From IMG/VR virus record IMGVR_UViG_3300048026_000121, positions 1 to 57,466 of that record: 57,466 nt of DNA; one strand, written 5' to 3'. The DNA is from a virus. The notes under the pieces are model-generated. The model made no database searches. It saw only the letters and a program-made list of their open reading frames with translations, and was not told where the DNA came from. Numbering within the stretch: position 1 is the stretch's first letter; each line of letters begins with the position of its first letter. The position numbers were made by a program, and so were the translations under genes. This document shows positions 29,937 to 38,104 of this stretch, one piece after another.

Positions 29937-32900
29937 TTAATCAAAGATAGACTTAAAGTCAGAGGAGAAGAATACTTTGGTTAGAAGAGTACCTAATGCC
30001 TGATCTTCCTGTGAGTCAAGCTGCTGTTTAATAGAAGACAACTGCTTATCACCTAGAAGAATACTTAGTGCACGATCAGCTTCATTCTCTGACTGTGTAA
30101 ATGAGTAGTCCATCAGGTCACGTTCCCTCTGCCAGATCTCATCTAGTGTTTTAAGAGTAAGAGCATTCACAGTTTGTGTGTATTCCATATTAGACTCGTT
30201 AGCTGCAGCAGTATTAATAGTTGCCAGGTTCTGTCTCCACTGAGCATTTGCCTGGGCAACTACAAGATAGTTCTGAGCATTAAACATCTCTCTTTGGTTC
30301 TGCATACTAGCATTAAACTCAAGGAGGGAGTTGACCTCATCAGCATTGAACTGCTTCATAGCATTCATCTGTGCTGCATTGAACTGATTGACTGAGGCTG
30401 AAAGGTTAGAGAAGAACTGGTTAGTCTGGTTCTCTGATGTAGCATTAAACTGAGCAGCAGCATTGGCAGCAGCCTGATCAGAAAGGATACTATTGATCAA
30501 TGACTGCTGTTTAAACATAGCTGTCTGCTGTTCATTGGCTAGGTTAGCCATGTCTACTTGCAAGAAGTTCTGAGCATTCTGAACTGCAGCCTGTTGTCTG
30601 TTGTTCAGGTTCTGAGTATCTAGTTGAGATAGAGCAGCAGCTTCTGCCATGACTAGTGCTTGCTCGTTGCTTAGGTTCTGCAAGGCCATAGTGTTTGCAG
30701 CCTTAGAGTTTTCAAGAGCAATCTGCTGTTCAGCAGTGAAGTTCATGTTAGCAATCTCAGAGACTTTGGCAGCATTCATAACCTTAGCTTGGAATGCTTG
30801 ATCAAACTCCATACCCAAGAACTTAGATCTTTGCTCTGCTTTGAATAGGGCAACCTGTTGTTTGTTGCTTGCATCAATCTGAGCAATAGGTAGAGCAGCT
30901 TCCATAGCAGCCTGAATGACTGCTTGTCCTGCCATACTTGAAGCACCTAAACCTCTGGCAGCAAGCATCTGTGAAGCAGCCCTCATAGATCCTGCAGCCC
31001 AAGCAGGTGTGTCACCACCCTCGAACTGAGACATCAAGTTAGCTAGTTCACCCTGTACAGATGCAGCCTGTACTTCACCAGTACCGAATGCTTCTCCTAC
31101 TTTTGCTTGGTCTACACCAGTGCCAGTGATCATCTCACCAGTCTGTTCTGTACGAGTAGGTTGGCCTGTAACATCTACAGAAGAACCTGTAGCAGCATCA
31201 AGACCAGAGACAGAACTCGTCTTCTGCTCTTCTGCTGTAATAGTTTGTGTAGGGCCACCTGTCATGGTGGCAGGTGTCATACCTTCTGTAGCTTTCTGTA
31301 CGTCAGTATAACCTTGGTTAGCTGTGTAGGTTGCAGCACCCTGTCCAGTAGGAACATCAGCAGTAGTAACAGATCCAATCTGTGCTACCTGATCATCTTG
31401 TACCATAGGTGCTGTAGCAAGAGTCTGACCTGCAGTAGATTCAATAACAGAACCGTAGGTATTAGGATCAATGTAGGCTGTAGGAGCAGCAGCCACAGCA
31501 CCACCAGGGGCTACAGTTGACTGTGCAACTAAGTCTCTCTGTGCTTGTGCTAGACCTTCTGCAGTTACATCCATCTGTCCTGTTGGCATATCTGCATTAA
31601 TGCCACCAGTTTCTGGTGGTTGATCAGCTTGATCTGCAGCTTGCTGTTGAGCTTGCATATTCTGTAGTGTAGCAGGGTCAGAAAGGTAAGACTGATAAGC
31701 ACCAAACATTGTATCTTGATCATACCCTGGTAGGTTCATATCATACCCTTGCTGCTGCAGGTATGTATTGTAGTCGGGGAGACCAAGGTTAGACGTACCC
31801 ATATCAAGGGCAGCTTTTGCTTCCATTGCACTGCTGTATGGCTGAGACTGACCGCCATTATTGGGGTACTCAATTACGTACTTATCACCAACTTGTTTAA
31901 CTGTACCACCAGGTTTAAAGTTCATTGCAGGGTTTACTGTTAAACCAGATTCATTAAAACCTTGGATCACACCACCTTGGTTCTGACCTTGCGCTGTAGC
32001 AGTACCCAGTGTCTGAGCTTCAGCTCCAAAGCCTTGTACTCTATAATAACCAGGAGGAATAGGTTGACTAGGTACACCATTGATATGTTGGACATACATA
32101 GACATACCAAACCTGTTACGGTACAACACATTCTCAAACGCAGGAGCAGTACCTGCAGCTTGTTGTTCTTCTAGTGTTTGTGGTTGATATAGTTTAGCTT
32201 GTTCAGAAGCTCTGTTTTCAAACTGTGTTTGCTGTAAACCTAGTCCTGCTTCGTAGGTAGGAATATCTACTTCAGTAAGACCAGTTTGACCTTCACCATA
32301 CACTGGAGTTACTGCACCAATGTTAGGTGTGCTTACAAAGTTAGGGCCAGTATAAGGTGTACCAGAACCTACACCACCAGTACCACCAGTTCCAACTCCA
32401 CCTACACCACCTACATTCACAGTACCTGTGGCCCCAGATCCTCCACCAGTTCCAGCAGTTCTCTTCTCTTCAGCTTTCTTTTTAATTAGATCCCACTCAA
32501 GAATATCAAGAATATTCTCTTGAGTTTTCCAGTTAGGATTATCAGCACCATAGATACCTTTTAATCTATCAAGTTCATCTCTTGCTTCTTGAGCATTTGT
32601 GGCACCTGTCATACCTAGGCTACTTTGGTCACCACCTAGGATACCTCTTCCAGATCCCCACAAACCATACGTTTGATCTGCAGAAAGACCTCTTTTTTTC
32701 ATCTCTTGTTCAAGATACCAGTTAGCATTACTAGCTGAAACAGAGACTTCTGCTGGATCTAAACCTGCATCAATTAGATCTTGATCTGTAGGTTTTTGAT
32801 TAAGGCGGTCTAGTACTATCTGTGCACCTAGGTCTTGTGGTCCAGAATTACTTCCAAAGAATGTCTCTTGTGCCCCTGGATTATACCCTAACTCTTTTAG

Positions 32901-33491
32901 TATCTTATCTTTCTTATAATGAGCACTGGTATCATTTGGGTCAAGACCAAGACTTTCATAGACAGCATTCATATCAGAGGTTTTAACGCCACCATTTTGT
33001 GCTAAGAAGGTAATCTCAGCAGCTTTCTTAAGTACGTTTGCATCAATACTGGAAACATCTACAGTAGCATCATCAGTGCCTACTGGCATAAGCTGCTGTG
33101 ATCCATCACTATCTGTAAAAGAAATTGTACCATCAGAGTTTATAGTGTGCTTGTCACTATTCATAATTGCTGCTTGAGAAGCAGAATCAAGATCATTTAT
33201 ATTTTGGGCACCATACGTAAGAACACCCTCTGTTTTTAAGTATTTAGTTCCAGACCCAGAAGGAGTACTACTACTAGCAGTACTTGCTGCAGCACTAGAA
33301 GGGGTTGTGCCACGAGGCATAGTTTCTTCAAGAGGAACTACAGTATCTTCAACTGGTACTAATTTAGAAGTAATACCACTTCCTTCTTCTCCTGCTACTT
33401 TAGTGTACTTTTGCCCATTAACCGTTACAGAATCGCCAATGTTAGTACCTATAGAAGCATCCTTTAGGTTATCAAATTTAATTGTTGTCAT
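29937..33491 (-). CDS. Large Asn/Gln-rich repetitive virion protein
   Basis: 1184 aa. The N-terminal half is low complexity (Ser/Thr/Gly-rich linkers, e.g. GGVGGVGTGGTGGVGSG near 355). The C-terminal ~400 residues are a long Ala/Asn/Gln-rich helical repeat, with units such as NLSNEQALVMA, NLNNRQQAAVQ and NLANEQQTAMF at roughly 20-25 residue steps. Such rods occur in marine podovirus virion proteins. Probably an internal core or ejection protein. It directly follows the heptose genes (11-nt gap). Confidence 0.75.
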   Translation of the reverse strand: MTTIKFDNLKDASIGTNIGDSVTVNGQKYTKVAGEEGSGITSKLVPVEDTVVPLEETMPRGTTPSSAAASTASSSTPSGSGTKYLKTEGVLTYGAQNINDLDSASQAAIMNSDKHTINSDGTISFTDSDGSQQLMPVGTDDATVDVSSIDANVLKKAAEITFLAQNGGVKTSDMNAVYESLGLDPNDTSAHYKKDKILKELGYNPGAQETFFGSNSGPQDLGAQIVLDRLNQKPTDQDLIDAGLDPAEVSVSASNANWYLEQEMKKRGLSADQTYGLWGSGRGILGGDQSSLGMTGATNAQEARDELDRLKGIYGADNPNWKTQENILDILEWDLIKKKAEEKRTAGTGGGSGATGTVNVGGVGGVGTGGTGGVGSGTPYTGPNFVSTPNIGAVTPVYGEGQTGLTEVDIPTYEAGLGLQQTQFENRASEQAKLYQPQTLEEQQAAGTAPAFENVLYRNRFGMSMYVQHINGVPSQPIPPGYYRVQGFGAEAQTLGTATAQGQNQGGVIQGFNESGLTVNPAMNFKPGGTVKQVGDKYVIEYPNNGGQSQPYSSAMEAKAALDMGTSNLGLPDYNTYLQQQGYDMNLPGYDQDTMFGAYQSYLSDPATLQNMQAQQQAADQADQPPETGGINADMPTGQMDVTAEGLAQAQRDLVAQSTVAPGGAVAAAPTAYIDPNTYGSVIESTAGQTLATAPMVQDDQVAQIGSVTTADVPTGQGAATYTANQGYTDVQKATEGMTPATMTGGPTQTITAEEQKTSSVSGLDAATGSSVDVTGQPTRTEQTGEMITGTGVDQAKVGEAFGTGEVQAASVQGELANLMSQFEGGDTPAWAAGSMRAASQMLAARGLGASSMAGQAVIQAAMEAALPIAQIDASNKQQVALFKAEQRSKFLGMEFDQAFQAKVMNAAKVSEIANMNFTAEQQIALENSKAANTMALQNLSNEQALVMAEAAALSQLDTQNLNNRQQAAVQNAQNFLQVDMANLANEQQTAMFKQQSLINSILSDQAAANAAAQFNATSENQTNQFFSNLSASVNQFNAAQMNAMKQFNADEVNSLLEFNASMQNQREMFNAQNYLVVAQANAQWRQNLATINTAAANESNMEYTQTVNALTLKTLDEIWQRERDLMDYSFTQSENEADRALSILLGDKQLSSIKQQLDSQEDQALGTLLTKVFFSSDFKSIFD

Positions 33492-33502
33492 GCCTTAGTA
33501 CC

Positions 33503-34273
33503 CTATACTGCTAAAGTCTGCCTAAGCTTTGTTGTATCTGCTTTAGTAAACTCTTGGTAATTACCTTTTAAATTTTCTGGGAAATCAATAAACTCTATAC
33601 TTGCACCAGTCTTGTCTGAGACCTCTAGGGCTACATCGTAAAAGCTACGAGGATTGCCTGTGCCAAAATTCCATATACCTGACTCGTCCACATCAAAGAA
33701 TCTTTGCTGATCCATTACGACTTTACCTACATGTATAAAGTCTCTTAAATACTTAGGGGAACCCTTGAAGATCTTTATCTTCCCAGTCTTCTTAGCCTGT
33801 TCCATAAACTTGGCGAAGGGGCTTGCTTGGTTTCCTTTATGTTCCTCGTGGGGACCATGTACGTTGAAGTATCTAAATATTTGAGTAGTGATATCAGCAT
33901 TTCTAAACTCTATATACTTTTCAAACAGTGCCTTACTACGAGCATAGTGGTTCTGAGGATCAACAGGAGATGTCTCCTTGAAGTCTGACTTTAGTCCATA
34001 GACTGAAGCACTAGAAGCAAACTGAAACTTAACATTGTTTTTAATACACTCTTCGTACAACTTAATACTGAACTCTACGTTCTGTCTGTAGATCTTAGAT
34101 ATATTTGTTTCAGTTGTAGAGCTAATAGCACCTAAGTGTATTACCCAGTCCAGTCCCTCTACACCAGGAAAGGACATGCCCCACTCATTCTTTACCACTT
34201 CGTGGTGAGGTGAGAGGGCATTGACCATATTCTGACCAATGAAGCCATTACTCCCAGTGACTAGTATCTTCAT
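33503..34273 (-). CDS. HldD-like ADP-heptose 6-epimerase
   Basis: 256 aa, SDR-type sugar nucleotide epimerase. Rossmann start GSNGFIGQN (about 8-16), the catalytic Ser region FASSASVYG, and YARSK (YxxxK). RYFNVHGPHEEHKGNQAS and FKGSPKYLRDFIHV match ADP-L-glycero-D-manno-heptose 6-epimerases rather than general galactose epimerases. It would flip C6 of the heptose, the last step of ADP-heptose synthesis. Shorter than E. coli HldD (about 310 aa). Overlaps the cupin gene by 4 nt. Confidence 0.85.
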   Translation of the reverse strand: MKILVTGSNGFIGQNMVNALSPHHEVVKNEWGMSFPGVEGLDWVIHLGAISSTTETNISKIYRQNVEFSIKLYEECIKNNVKFQFASSASVYGLKSDFKETSPVDPQNHYARSKALFEKYIEFRNADITTQIFRYFNVHGPHEEHKGNQASPFAKFMEQAKKTGKIKIFKGSPKYLRDFIHVGKVVMDQQRFFDVDESGIWNFGTGNPRSFYDVALEVSDKTGASIEFIDFPENLKGNYQEFTKADTTKLRQTLAV

Positions 34274-34626
34274 GCCTGACTGTCACCTTTTGCTACTCTG
34301 TAATTATCTTCTACAGAATCAGGAGTAGAGACCTCTAGGATTGTTCCCTCTTCTAAGCAAATGATTTGATGAGGTACAAGAGTCGGGTTCGTCCAGGCAT
34401 CGCCCTCACCCAAGGACTCAACGTGTGTGGTGGCGTCTTCTGTGTCGATCCAAAGAACCTCAAACTTGCCAGATAGAACGTACCAACTTTCCTTCTTATC
34501 TTTGTGGAAGTGCATAGAGAATTTAGCACCAGTATTAAAAGATAAAAACTTACTACAATACTCGTCATTTGTTACCCATATAAGTTCAGAACCCCAGCCC
34601 TTCTTAACGAAGCCTTCAAGTCGCAT
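34270..34626 (-). CDS. Cupin, sugar isomerase-like
   Basis: 118 aa single cupin barrel. MHFHKDKKESWYVLSGKFEV carries the metal-binding His-x-His and Glu, and VPHQIICLEEGTILEVSTP the second His motif, as in the cupin half of type II mannose-6-phosphate isomerases and small sugar-phosphate cupins. It lies between the kinase and epimerase genes, overlapping both (11 and 4 nt). It could isomerise or epimerise a heptose intermediate; substrate unknown. Confidence 0.8.
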   Translation of the reverse strand: MRLEGFVKKGWGSELIWVTNDEYCSKFLSFNTGAKFSMHFHKDKKESWYVLSGKFEVLWIDTEDATTHVESLGEGDAWTNPTLVPHQIICLEEGTILEVSTPDSVEDNYRVAKGDSQA

Positions 34627-35374
34627 GTTGTGTTACCTCTGCTAGTGTAGGAGCATATACTCCTCTGTGTTGGACAGTTATGGCTGCTGCATCCATTGCA
34701 AACTTTATAGCCTTGTCTATATCATAAGTATCTAGATAGTTGAATACAAGACCTGCAAGGAATGTATCTCCTGCACCACACACATCATGAGTTTCTACAC
34801 TAGGGGGTAGGTAAGTTCTGTTCTTATACTCGACTTTCTTTGAGCCGTATGTGACGATCAGATCGTCTGTTAGTGTTTCTGCTGCCTCCAGTTCATACTG
34901 GTTTATCTTTACGAAGCAGCCATCAAACTGAGCTAAGTTGGTCTTCTTAGTATCTACAAAGATAGGGCCGTTATACTTAGCTCTGAAATCTTTTATGTCA
35001 CCTTCGGCTACAAACCCTTTGTTGTAGTCTGAGATAACAACAGCATCATACATACTTACGTCTTCGTCTGCTGTATCTATGTGCTCAGTCTTAATCTTTT
35101 CATCTACTCTGATCAGTTGCTGACCAGTCTTATCTTCAATGTACCTGTGCTTACGCTCTCTGTACTCTGTTATGATGTCTACCCTAGTCCCTAGGTTCAC
35201 TAAGTTGTTGTAGACGTTATAGGCCATGCCTCTTTTGATTACAGAAGATACAAGATCAAAGACAGGGACAGGAGCCTCTGGGCTTATTCTTGATACAGTG
35301 CCTGTGTGATATTCATCATAGCAACTGTCGCCTAGTAATAAAATCTTCGATTGTTTTTGTGGTAGACTGCCCAT
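34616..35374 (-). CDS. HldE-type heptose-7-phosphate kinase
   Basis: 252 aa PfkB/ribokinase-family enzyme. KILLLGDSCYDEYHTG (about 10-25), RISPEAPVPVFDL (HldE hallmark, about 30-42), GQQLIRVDEKI, and the anion-hole motif CGAGDTFLAGL (about 204-214). Adds phosphate at C1 of heptose 7-phosphate. Shorter than the E. coli kinase domain (about 315 aa). Its 5' end overlaps the nucleotidyltransferase gene by 59 nt in a different frame, so the essential first strand is dual-coded. Confidence 0.9.
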   Translation of the reverse strand: MGSLPQKQSKILLLGDSCYDEYHTGTVSRISPEAPVPVFDLVSSVIKRGMAYNVYNNLVNLGTRVDIITEYRERKHRYIEDKTGQQLIRVDEKIKTEHIDTADEDVSMYDAVVISDYNKGFVAEGDIKDFRAKYNGPIFVDTKKTNLAQFDGCFVKINQYELEAAETLTDDLIVTYGSKKVEYKNRTYLPPSVETHDVCGAGDTFLAGLVFNYLDTYDIDKAIKFAMDAAAITVQHRGVYAPTLAEVTQHAT

Positions 35375-35726
35375 TGGTTCTCTCGTAGAATACTATTTCT
35401 TTGCAGTACTCCTCCCCAAGTATTGTCTTCCCTTTCCAATCAGATCCTTTTACCATTACATCAGGCTGATAAGCTTTTATAATACCTACCAAGTCCTCGT
35501 CTGTATCAAATACTCTGACACTATTGACAGGCTTCAACATAGACATTATATGTTTACGTATTGACAAAGTATTGAAAGGTCTCCCAGTACCCTTGTTATA
35601 CTCAATACGACTGTCTGTGTCAATAGCTACTAACAAATGACCACCTAACATCCCTGCAAAATCAAGGAGATCTAGGTGCCCAGAGTGCAGTACATCAAAT
35701 GCACCATTAACAAAAACTTTCTTCAT
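35316..35726 (-). CDS. HldE-type heptose-1-phosphate adenylyltransferase
   Basis: 136 aa nucleotidyltransferase. VNGAFDVLHSGHLDLLDFA has the HxGH active-site motif. VAIDTDSRI, then PDVMVKGSDWKGKTILG, and QSTTKTIEDFITRR match the C-terminal domain of HldE. Joins heptose 1-phosphate to AMP. In E. coli the kinase precedes this domain in one chain; here they are two overlapping genes in the opposite order. It starts 17 nt from the divergent phosphatase gene. Confidence 0.9.
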   Translation of the reverse strand: MKKVFVNGAFDVLHSGHLDLLDFAGMLGGHLLVAIDTDSRIEYNKGTGRPFNTLSIRKHIMSMLKPVNSVRVFDTDEDLVGIIKAYQPDVMVKGSDWKGKTILGEEYCKEIVFYERTNGQSTTKTIEDFITRRQLL

Positions 35727-35743
35727 GAGGTAAAGATCCTAAT

Positions 35744-36391
35744 ATGTCCAGATTTAAACATATTATTTCACAAGAACCAAGTCAACAACCTCAACAAGAG
35801 TTACCGCCAGATTGGCCTACAGTCTTCCCTAAGTCTATTGTAGGTCTAGATCGTGATGGTGTTATCAACGTAGACAAAGGACACTACATTACAGATCCTG
35901 AAGACTTTGAGGTGTACCCTGAGTCCTTAGCAGCTATCCACAAGTTACGTATCAAAGGATACAAAGTGGTAATATTAACTAACCAGGGTGGTATTACCAA
36001 GGGACTACAAACACATGAGCAGGTAGAAGCTGTACACCAACGTATGTTTGAAATGTTTGGACAAGCAGGTATCTACACTATTGATGGTCTCTTCTACTCT
36101 GAGTCTTCATTAAAAGAAGACATGTATGCCAAACCTAATCTAGGTATGTTTCACAGAGCAGAGAAAGAAATCTTTGGTGGAAAGACTAGGTTCAAAGACA
36201 AAGGTTTCTATGTGGGCGATAAGATGTCTGACCTTAAAGCTGCTGAGAGAATTGGTGCCACCCCAATCTTAGTAAGAACTGGTCATGGGGTGGACACTGA
36301 AGGAGAGCTAAAGAAGTTCTCAAAAGAGAAGTTAAGAAAGAAGACTAAGGTTTTCGATAACCTCCTCCAATTTGTGGATAGGCTACCTTAG
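35744..36391 (+). CDS. GmhB-like heptose-bisphosphate phosphatase (inverted gene)
   Basis: 215 aa HAD phosphatase. IVGLDRDGVINVDKGHYITD (about 32-51) with the Asp nucleophile, VVILTNQGGITKG, KPNLGMF and YVGDKMSDLKAAERIG are the GmhB/histidinol-phosphatase set. It would remove the C7 phosphate of heptose bisphosphate. The four-residue Cys/His zinc site of E. coli GmhB is absent: FYSESSLKEDMYAKP stands in its place. It is the only sizeable rightward gene in the leftward late unit. It has just 17 nt ahead of it and overlaps the carbamoyltransferase 3' end by 4 nt. Confidence 0.85.
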   Translation: MSRFKHIISQEPSQQPQQELPPDWPTVFPKSIVGLDRDGVINVDKGHYITDPEDFEVYPESLAAIHKLRIKGYKVVILTNQGGITKGLQTHEQVEAVHQRMFEMFGQAGIYTIDGLFYSESSLKEDMYAKPNLGMFHRAEKEIFGGKTRFKDKGFYVGDKMSDLKAAERIGATPILVRTGHGVDTEGELKKFSKEKLRKKTKVFDNLLQFVDRLP

Positions 36392-38103
36392 GCAGCCTTT
36401 TCCTCTACTTCTTCAACTACTGAGTCATTGTAAGGATACTTCACCAACAGACCTTGTTCTGGTAGGTACAAGTAATTTATGTCTGAGTTCTTAATAGTTC
36501 TCATTGCATCGTCTAGTGTTTCTACCAGTGGCTCACCTGCTAAGTTAAAGCTGGTGTTGAACAAAATAGGTACACCAGTAATCTTACGGAACTCATCAAT
36601 CAAAGTGTGATACGTTCCATTCTGCTCTTTAGTCACAGTCTGAATACGGCAAGTACCGTCTACGTGTGTGATAGCTGGGCACTCTCCATGCTTCTCTAAC
36701 TTGAAGTCCATTGCATACATCATGAATGGTGACTCTTCCATACCGTAGGTATCAAACCATTCCTCAAAGTGTTCCTGCATCATAGAACCTGCAAAGGGTC
36801 TAAACCACTCACGTCCTTTGACCTTGTTCACAGTGTCCTTGCCATCAGGGTCTGTGGGATCGTACAGGATAGAACGATTCCCTAGTGCACGAGGTCCAGC
36901 CTCAGAACGTCCTTGGTACAAAGCTACAATATTCTTCTCAGAGATAAGCTTTGCTACATCAGCAGGTTTTACTTCCTCAGTTTCAATGTCGCCAAAGTCA
37001 TAAGACTCTTCACGTTCAGGACCAAGATACAAAGTGTCTAGTGGACGAATAGTTTTGTCTTTTGTTTCTGTGTAGTGCACTAGCTGTGCTAGACCGATTG
37101 CTGTACCACCATCATGAGAGATAGGATCAACATAAATGTTAAGGTCAGGGAAACGTTTCTTGTAGTAGTAGTTTGCTACGCAGTTAAGACCATAACCACC
37201 TGCAATGACGATGTTCTTTTTACCAGTCATTGATACAGCTTTTTCAATCAAGTCACCTACAAGAGTTTGTGTTTCGTCTTGTACTGCCCAAGCTAAATTC
37301 TTAGCTGCATCTGTAACTTTACTAGGATCGTTATGCCAAGCACGAGGATCTTCAGTCAAGGTTAAGTAGGGGTGGCGAGTATGATCAATATGAGCACCAG
37401 CAGGATAGTTAGGGACAAAAACATTCTTGTTACCTCTACCATTAAAGAACAGGCTGGGGATCATCTCATCATACGTACCGTATGGTGCAAGACCCATTGT
37501 CTTACCTGCTTCAATAAAACCAAAGCCTAGGTATTCTGATACAGCTTCGTATCCTTTAACAAGTGTGATGGCATTGTCCATTTCAATGTTTTCAGAAGTA
37601 ATTCTTTGGGTATCATAGTTACCACCAAAGGCTTGGAATACAGGTTTAATACCTTCTTCGTAGTCACAGTTAAAGATAGTCTCTGTCTCAAACCCTGGGT
37701 TCTTTTGACCCTCTTCATTTATTTGGACCTCTTGACGTGTACCAGATCCGTCTACAATAACAGCAGCAGCATCTTCAAAACCTGAGTTGTAGAAAGCTGC
37801 AGAAGCATGTCCAAGGTGGTGGATATGTCCTAAGTTGATTACTTGTACGTTTGGATAAAACTTACGAACAAGACCAGAATAAGGATCTTCACCAGTCCAA
37901 GGTAGTTGTGGGAACTGTGAATGTGTTCCACCTAAAACAATGACATCAATCCCATAGTGAATTGCTTCAAGGATACCTTTGTATGGGTTGCCATCATATT
38001 TACTACGAGACAGACGTTCTTCTTCAATGTAGAACTTAATCTCACCATCTACTAACAAAGCAGCAGAACCATTATGACCTGGGTTAATTGCTAGGATATT
38101 CAT
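36388..38103 (-). CDS. NodU/CmcH-family carbamoyltransferase
   Basis: 571 aa, full length. The N-terminal half binds the metal and carbamoyladenylate with NPGHNGSAALLVDG (about 7-20), EEERLSRSKYD and HHLGHASAAFYNSGF with the key histidines. The C-terminal YrdC-like half has GRSEAGPRALGNRSIL (about 399-414) and FNTSFNLAGEP. Transfers a carbamoyl group from carbamoyl phosphate to a hydroxyl, usually of a sugar. Next to a heptosyltransferase and heptose genes, a carbamoyl-heptose is the likely product. Confidence 0.93.
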   Translation of the reverse strand: MNILAINPGHNGSAALLVDGEIKFYIEEERLSRSKYDGNPYKGILEAIHYGIDVIVLGGTHSQFPQLPWTGEDPYSGLVRKFYPNVQVINLGHIHHLGHASAAFYNSGFEDAAAVIVDGSGTRQEVQINEEGQKNPGFETETIFNCDYEEGIKPVFQAFGGNYDTQRITSENIEMDNAITLVKGYEAVSEYLGFGFIEAGKTMGLAPYGTYDEMIPSLFFNGRGNKNVFVPNYPAGAHIDHTRHPYLTLTEDPRAWHNDPSKVTDAAKNLAWAVQDETQTLVGDLIEKAVSMTGKKNIVIAGGYGLNCVANYYYKKRFPDLNIYVDPISHDGGTAIGLAQLVHYTETKDKTIRPLDTLYLGPEREESYDFGDIETEEVKPADVAKLISEKNIVALYQGRSEAGPRALGNRSILYDPTDPDGKDTVNKVKGREWFRPFAGSMMQEHFEEWFDTYGMEESPFMMYAMDFKLEKHGECPAITHVDGTCRIQTVTKEQNGTYHTLIDEFRKITGVPILFNTSFNLAGEPLVETLDDAMRTIKNSDINYLYLPEQGLLVKYPYNDSVVEEVEEKAA

Positions 38104-38104
38104 T

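Noticed and set aside
35316-35374. Programmed frameshift fusing nucleotidyltransferase to kinase
   Set aside because: The kinase has its own ATG and the shift would have to be +1 without a convincing site; kept only as a minor check.
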